NCBI GenBank assembly: GCA_040882565.1
Contig: JBBEAZ010000007.1
Location: 1-44,631 of the forward strand
Direction: 5' to 3'
Length of the DNA stretch: 44,631 nt
From: CF-162 sp040882565
Lineage (GTDB): Bacteria > Chloroflexota > Dehalococcoidia > SM23-28-2 > RBG-16-64-32
The translations under genes and the position numbers were made by a program. The notes under the pieces are model-generated. The model was given only the letters and a program-made list of their open reading frames with translations, was not told where the DNA came from and searched no databases. How positions within the stretch are numbered: position 1 is the first letter of the stretch; the number at the start of each line of letters is the position of its first letter. This document shows positions 41,787-44,631 of this stretch, piece by piece.

Positions 41787-41873
41787 ATCCGCCTTCTAGC
41801 ACGGGCGGATTCCCCGCACCGCAGGGCAGTCTGAAGGACACCCTCCCCAGACCTCCCCGCGGTGCTCTTCTTT
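41787..41873 (+). terminator. Second hairpin pair and possible terminator after ftsZ
   Basis: ATCCGCC (41787-41793) pairs with GGCGGAT (41804-41810). GCACCGC (41816-41822) pairs with GCGGTGC (41859-41865) across a 36-nt loop and is followed by TCTTCTTT. The second could end the dcw transcript. The remaining bases between 41700 and 42168 contain no gene I can support and could hide a structured RNA. Confidence 0.35.
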
Positions 41874-42168
41874 GCCACCCACTTGGTTGATGGGTTAATC
41901 AAGTGAACTTGATTGCCTTTCGCGAATTTTCTCTGAGAGCGGCCCGAACCGTATCTGGACCCGACCAAGGAACTTGATGGAGTTCAAGATGATTGAGTCC
42001 GGCGGCGGCGTTTGGGTGGTTGAGGCGAGGCGCGCGCCCAGACCTAGACGGGCAAGCGGAGACGGCCCGGCGTACTGGGGGCATGGGCATACGGTAGCGG
42101 GATTGCGCGAGAAGTCGAACGGCCAAGTGTCACGGGGGGTGCGCCCCGAGGGACCCGGGCCATCATCC

Positions 42169-42197
42169 GTAGCCGCAGCGGCTTCAGCCCTGCTTCA
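42169..42197 (-). repeat. REP palindrome, left of the RAYT gene
   Basis: It reads GTAGCCGCAGCGGCTTCAGC then CCTGCTTCA on the plus strand. The same sequence in the opposite orientation occurs at 42959-42987 and, varied, at 42777-42805. It overlaps the transposase stop codon. RAYT transposases are typically flanked by the REP palindromes they act on. Confidence 0.75.
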
Positions 42198-42768
42198 AAT
42201 CAATTCCAACATCGGCCTGGGCCCTGAGGCCGCGTAGTCCCGGTAATCCGTCACGAGGCCGGCGCGGACAGGGTTGCCCCAGATGTATCGCGCCACGTCT
42301 TCAAGGTCGTCCTCCGCGCGAGCGATCCGATCCCAGTAGCTCGTCTGCCACAATTTCTCGCCCGTCTCTTGCTTGTAGTAGTACCCGGTCAGTTGCTTGA
42401 AGTGCCTCATGAAGTCGTTGAGCGATGACCATTCGTCGCCGGTCACCAGCAGGTGGAGGTGGTCCGGCATGAAGCAGTAGGCGATGACGTCGAAGCCGTA
42501 CTTGCCCGCTGCTATGCCGAGATGATGGAGCGAGCCGGCGACGAGGGCAGTGTCTGTGAACAGCGGACGGCGCAGGGTCGTCACGAGCGTCACGGAGTAC
42601 GCATACGGGCCACGGTATTCGNNNNNNNNNNNNNNNNNNNNNNNNNNNNNNNNNNNNNNNNNNNNNNNNNNNNNNNNNNNNNNNNNNNNNNNNNNNNNNN
42701 NNNNNNNNNNNNNNNNNNNNNCCGTTGTACTCGAACTGCGGGAGTCTTGGCGATTTTCGGAAGGTCAT
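42195..42768 (-). CDS. REP-associated tyrosine transposase (RAYT, Y1/HUH family), interrupted by scaffold gap
   Basis: The C-terminal part after the gap reads GPYAYSVTLVTTLRRPLFTD, then YCFMPDHLHLLVTGDE with the HUH motif (HLH), then LTGYYYKQETGEKLWQTSYW (putative catalytic Tyr region) and YIWGNPVRAGLV. The N-terminus MTFRKSPRLPQFEYNG lies on the other side of the 100 N at 42622-42721. The halves read almost continuously (FEYNG / EYRGPYAYS), so little or no sequence may be missing. RAYTs are single-strand transposases that mobilise REP elements and are usually domesticated. Confidence 0.85.
42622..42721. other. Assembly gap of exactly 100 N
   Basis: A fixed 100-N run is a scaffolder default, so its length is not a measurement. 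It falls inside the RAYT gene, next to a second partial copy, which is a repeat likely to have broken the assembly. Linkage of nrdR/nrdJ to the dcw cluster depends on this join. Confidence 0.95.
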
Positions 42769-42776
42769 GATGATTT

Positions 42777-42805
42777 AAGGCAGGGCTGGAAGCCCTGCGG
42801 CTACG
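42777..42805 (+). repeat. REP palindrome, 8 bp upstream of the RAYT start
   Basis: GCAGGGCT - GGA - AGCCCTGC forms a perfect 8-bp stem, followed by GGCTACG. It lies directly before the RAYT ATG (42768, minus strand), the same distance as in the second copy. Confidence 0.75.
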
Positions 42806-42844
42806 TTACGGGCGGGAGGCTACCGCACCGCGAGTGCGATCTCC

Positions 42845-42950
42845 GAGCGATCGATGGCACACGGCGCAATGTCGTCACGGTCGTCAGCGGGTGCGCATAC
42901 GGGACGTTGTACTCGAACTTCGGGAGTCTTGGCGATTTTCGAGTTGTCAT
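42845..42950 (-). pseudogene. Second, truncated RAYT N-terminus
   Basis: From ATG 42950 the frame reads MTTRKSPRLPKFEYNVPYAH and then TTVTTLRR, matching the first 30 or so residues of the RAYT gene, after which similarity ends. It is preceded by its own REP (42959). This is a fragment left by duplication or decay. Confidence 0.8.
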
Positions 42951-42958
42951 GATGATTG

Positions 42959-42987
42959 AAGGCAGGGCTGAAGCCGCTGCGGCTACG
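42959..42987 (+). repeat. REP palindrome before the truncated RAYT
   Basis: AAGGCAGGGCTGAAGCCGCT then GCGGCTACG is the exact reverse complement of most of the REP at 42169, placed 8 bp upstream of the truncated RAYT start. No gene is seen between here and nrdR at 43276 other than the regulatory sites listed. Confidence 0.75.
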
Positions 42988-43121
42988 TTGTGGCGGGAGC
43001 CTGCGGCTCTAGATCTGCGCTCTCCGGCGATCGATAGCAGGCGCTGGTTATGCACCTGCGCTGTGCACAAACGGTGGATTCCGCGCACCGGGGGTGTGGA
43101 TTGCTTTGTTCACAACTTTCT

Positions 43122-43135
43122 ACAAAATATTGTGA
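43122..43135 (+). promoter_or_regulatory. Putative NrdR box
   Basis: ACAAAATATTGTGA closely resembles the palindromic NrdR box (ACACWATATATTGTG-like) bound by NrdR at ribonucleotide reductase promoters. It lies 9 bp upstream of the predicted -35 of nrdR. Only one clear box was found; pairs are usual. Confidence 0.5.
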
Positions 43136-43144
43136 AGTAGCACC

Positions 43145-43173
43145 TTGACAACCCCAACATGTGGTAGCAAAAT
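43145..43173 (+). promoter_or_regulatory. Predicted sigma-70 promoter of nrdR
   Basis: A perfect TTGACA (43145-43150), a 17-bp spacer and CAAAAT (43168-43173) are present. The -10 is weak (4 of 6). The leader would be about 95 nt. With the adjacent NrdR-like box this suggests autoregulation. Confidence 0.5.
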
Positions 43174-43275
43174 GACTTTGCGCTCTCGGAGTTCCGGGGG
43201 CGTAAACAGTTTTTAGACGAGCCCAATGTTCTGTAAAGTCGCGTTTACACCGAATCCAGCGCGCCGCACCACGCC

Positions 43276-43899
43276 ATGAACTGTCCCTTCTGCTCCCACC
43301 CTGACACCCGTGTCACTGACTCACGTCCAGACGAGGGCGGCATCCGCCGCCGCCGCGAGTGTCTTAGCGACTCGGGCGGCTGCGGACGGCGCTTCTCGAC
43401 GCTCGAGCGCGTCGAGCTTGGCGGCGTTTCGCTGGTCAAGAAGGACGGTCAGCGCGAGGAGTTCGACCGCGAGAAGATCATCGCCGGCGTGCGCAAGGCT
43501 TGCGAGAAGCGGCCGATCCCCTCCGGCGCTATCGAGGCCCTCGCCGACGGCGTCGAGAAGGACGTCTACGCCCAGGGCAAGGCCGAGGTGCCGTCGAGCT
43601 TCGTCGGCGAGCTGGTGATGGAGCGCCTGCGCGCCCTCGACCACATCGCGTACATCCGCTTCGCCTCCGTCTACCGCGCCTTCGCCGACGTCGACGAGCT
43701 GGCGGACGAACTGGCCGCGCTCAAGGCCGGCTGGACCCGCCCCGACGTCTCGCCGGACCAGCTCGCGCTGCTCCCCGACGTCTCGTCAGGCGCCCCGGCG
43801 AAGCAGAAGCGCCGCCGCGCCCGCCGCACTGACAAGAACCAGGTAGTGGTATTTCCGAACGACCGCACAAATCCCGACCGCCAGGCGAAAGCCAACTGA
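43276..43899 (+). CDS. nrdR: Ribonucleotide reductase repressor NrdR, 207 aa, atypical zinc finger
   Basis: MNCPFCSHPDTRVTDSRPDE is the standard start, and LVKKDGQREEFDREKIIAGV opens the ATP-cone, which continues to IRFASVYRAFADVDEL. Two oddities: the second zinc pair is C-x6-C (RECLSDSGGCGRRF) instead of the usual C-x2-C, and the protein carries a basic C-terminal extension of about 50 residues (usual length near 150). NrdR senses ATP/dATP and represses nrd genes. It lies upstream of nrdJ with one small gene between. Confidence 0.93.
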   Translation: MNCPFCSHPDTRVTDSRPDEGGIRRRRECLSDSGGCGRRFSTLERVELGGVSLVKKDGQREEFDREKIIAGVRKACEKRPIPSGAIEALADGVEKDVYAQGKAEVPSSFVGELVMERLRALDHIAYIRFASVYRAFADVDELADELAALKAGWTRPDVSPDQLALLPDVSSGAPAKQKRRRARRTDKNQVVVFPNDRTNPDRQAKAN

Positions 43900-43914
43900 T
43901 CAGGAGGTACAGCG

Positions 43915-44112
43915 ATGAAGCGATACCGCGTGATGTACCGGGCCAACAGCAGTGCCAGCAATGCGCTCGCACGGACCGAGGAGGTGTATGCCGACGGCTG
44001 GCGCGTCGACACCGATAAGGTCGTTCTATACCAACAGCAAGCGGACACTGAGACCCCGGTCTTCGACGTGCCGAAGGCTCGAGTCATGCGCATCCAGGAG
44101 ATCAGCGGCTGA
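43915..44112 (+). CDS. Small hypothetical protein between nrdR and nrdJ, 65 aa
   Basis: ATG 43915 has a perfect AGGAGGT site 6 nt upstream and starts 15 nt after the nrdR stop. It reads MKRYRVMYRANSSASNALAR and later GWRVDTDKVVLYQQQ, suggesting a compact beta-rich fold. No membrane segment and no Cys. The family is not recognised. Its position suggests co-transcription with nrdR. Confidence 0.75.
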   Translation: MKRYRVMYRANSSASNALARTEEVYADGWRVDTDKVVLYQQQADTETPVFDVPKARVMRIQEISG

Positions 44113-44131
44113 GAAGAACGCGCGCGCATGA

Positions 44132-44151
44132 GGCGTTACTTTCGTAACGCC
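44132..44151 (+). terminator. Hairpin between the small gene and nrdJ
   Basis: GGCGTTAC - TTTC - GTAACGCC is a perfect 8-bp stem 20 nt after the preceding stop. No T-run follows, so it may attenuate or process the transcript before nrdJ rather than terminate it. Confidence 0.4.
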
Positions 44152-44236
44152 GCGCACACGAGTACATATTAGTCGCGAAAAACGCAAAACTGCCAAACAA
44201 ACTCGGCTTAGCAATAGAGAGGATAAGGGGAGACAC

Positions 44237-44631
44237 ATGACGCTCGCGCCCGAGCACGCCACGCCGGCGACTACTACTTCCGTTCGCAACACAGAGGCCC
44301 GCCTCCCCGTCACGCGTTTCTTCACGCGCCCTGAAACAGACCCGTATGACGAAATCGCCTGGGAGATTCGCTCCGCGGTTATCGAAGGCAGCGGCGGCAA
44401 AGCCGTCTTCGAACAACACAACATCGAGTTCCCCGAGACCTGGTCCCAGAACGCGACGAACGTTGTCGCCTCCAAGTACTTCCGCGGCCCGCTCAAGCCG
44501 ACCAACGGCATGGTCCGCGAAAGCTCCGTCCGCCAGCTGATCGACCGCGTGGCCAACGAGGTCACCGGGTGGGGCTGGAAGGACGGCTACTTCGCCACCG
44601 AGGACGAGCGCGACACGTTCCGCAGCGAGCT
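44237..44631 (+). CDS. nrdJ: Adenosylcobalamin-dependent (class II) ribonucleotide reductase, N-terminal part
   Basis: The frame is open from ATG 44237 to the window end. After about 30 variable residues it reads TRFFTRPETDPYDEIAWEIR, VFEQHNIEFPETWSQNATNV and VASKYFRGPLK, which match the N-terminus of NrdJ-type B12-dependent reductases. AGGGGAGA precedes the start. The enzyme reduces ribonucleotides for DNA synthesis without needing oxygen. The gene is cut by the window edge, so catalytic Cys residues cannot be checked. Confidence 0.9.
   Translation, partial: MTLAPEHATPATTTSVRNTEARLPVTRFFTRPETDPYDEIAWEIRSAVIEGSGGKAVFEQHNIEFPETWSQNATNVVASKYFRGPLKPTNGMVRESSVRQLIDRVANEVTGWGWKDGYFATEDERDTFRSE

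Noticed and set aside
44113..44236. Cobalamin riboswitch before nrdJ
   Set aside because: The interval is only 124 nt and lacks the B12-box; only an 8-bp hairpin is visible.

Overview
The window is a high-GC bacterial chromosome segment, most likely from an uncultured Chloroflexota (perhaps Dehalococcoidia-related). This is inferred from Pro/Thr-rich linkers, cyclase/ATPase and hydrolase/cyclase fusions, a class II (B12) ribonucleotide reductase, an F420-type nitroreductase and gene order. It is not proven by any marker. A run of exactly 100 N at 42622-42721 shows it is a draft scaffold, and the last gene runs off the right edge.

Layout. 1-11.8 kb is accessory DNA: a decayed Pro/Thr-rich tail, a lipoprotein, an operon of three class III cyclase-domain proteins (two fused to alpha/beta-hydrolase domains that have lost their catalytic residues), and small genes (DUF1801, cupin) separated by four copies of a roughly 130-290 bp interspersed repeat. 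A molybdopterin oxidoreductase, a DUF2182 membrane protein and a DUF1326 protein follow. 12.1-15.0 kb is ffh-rpsP-khpA-rimM, then tRNA-Ala(CGC) and tRNA-Arg(CCT). 15.2-18.2 kb is an array of small islets, each closed by a copy of the 3' half of that tRNA-Arg: cupin, F420-type nitroreductase, a broken PIG-L deacetylase, then an intact PIG-L deacetylase. 18.5-25.2 kb holds small membrane and hypothetical genes, priA, and mogA-trmD-X-rplS on the minus strand.

25.2-41.7 kb is a division and cell-wall (dcw) cluster: mraZ-rsmH-ftsL-ftsI-murF-mraY-murD-ftsW-murG-murC-murB-ddl-ftsQ-ftsA-ftsZ. Most genes overlap by ATGA or GTGA, so it is probably one translationally coupled operon under a promoter with MraZ-type TGGG repeats. 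murE is absent from its usual place. 42.1-43.0 kb is a REP-associated transposase (RAYT) with flanking REP palindromes and the scaffold gap. 43.2 kb to the end is nrdR, a small conserved-looking gene and the start of nrdJ, probably a dNTP-supply locus controlled by NrdR.

The features most worth following up are the tRNA-Arg-seeded islet array, the interspersed repeat that alternates with single genes, a 19-bp perfect inverted repeat carried in frame inside murC, the cyclase fusions with dead hydrolase domains, the likely ATC start of ftsW, and atypical motifs in Ffh, MurG and NrdR.
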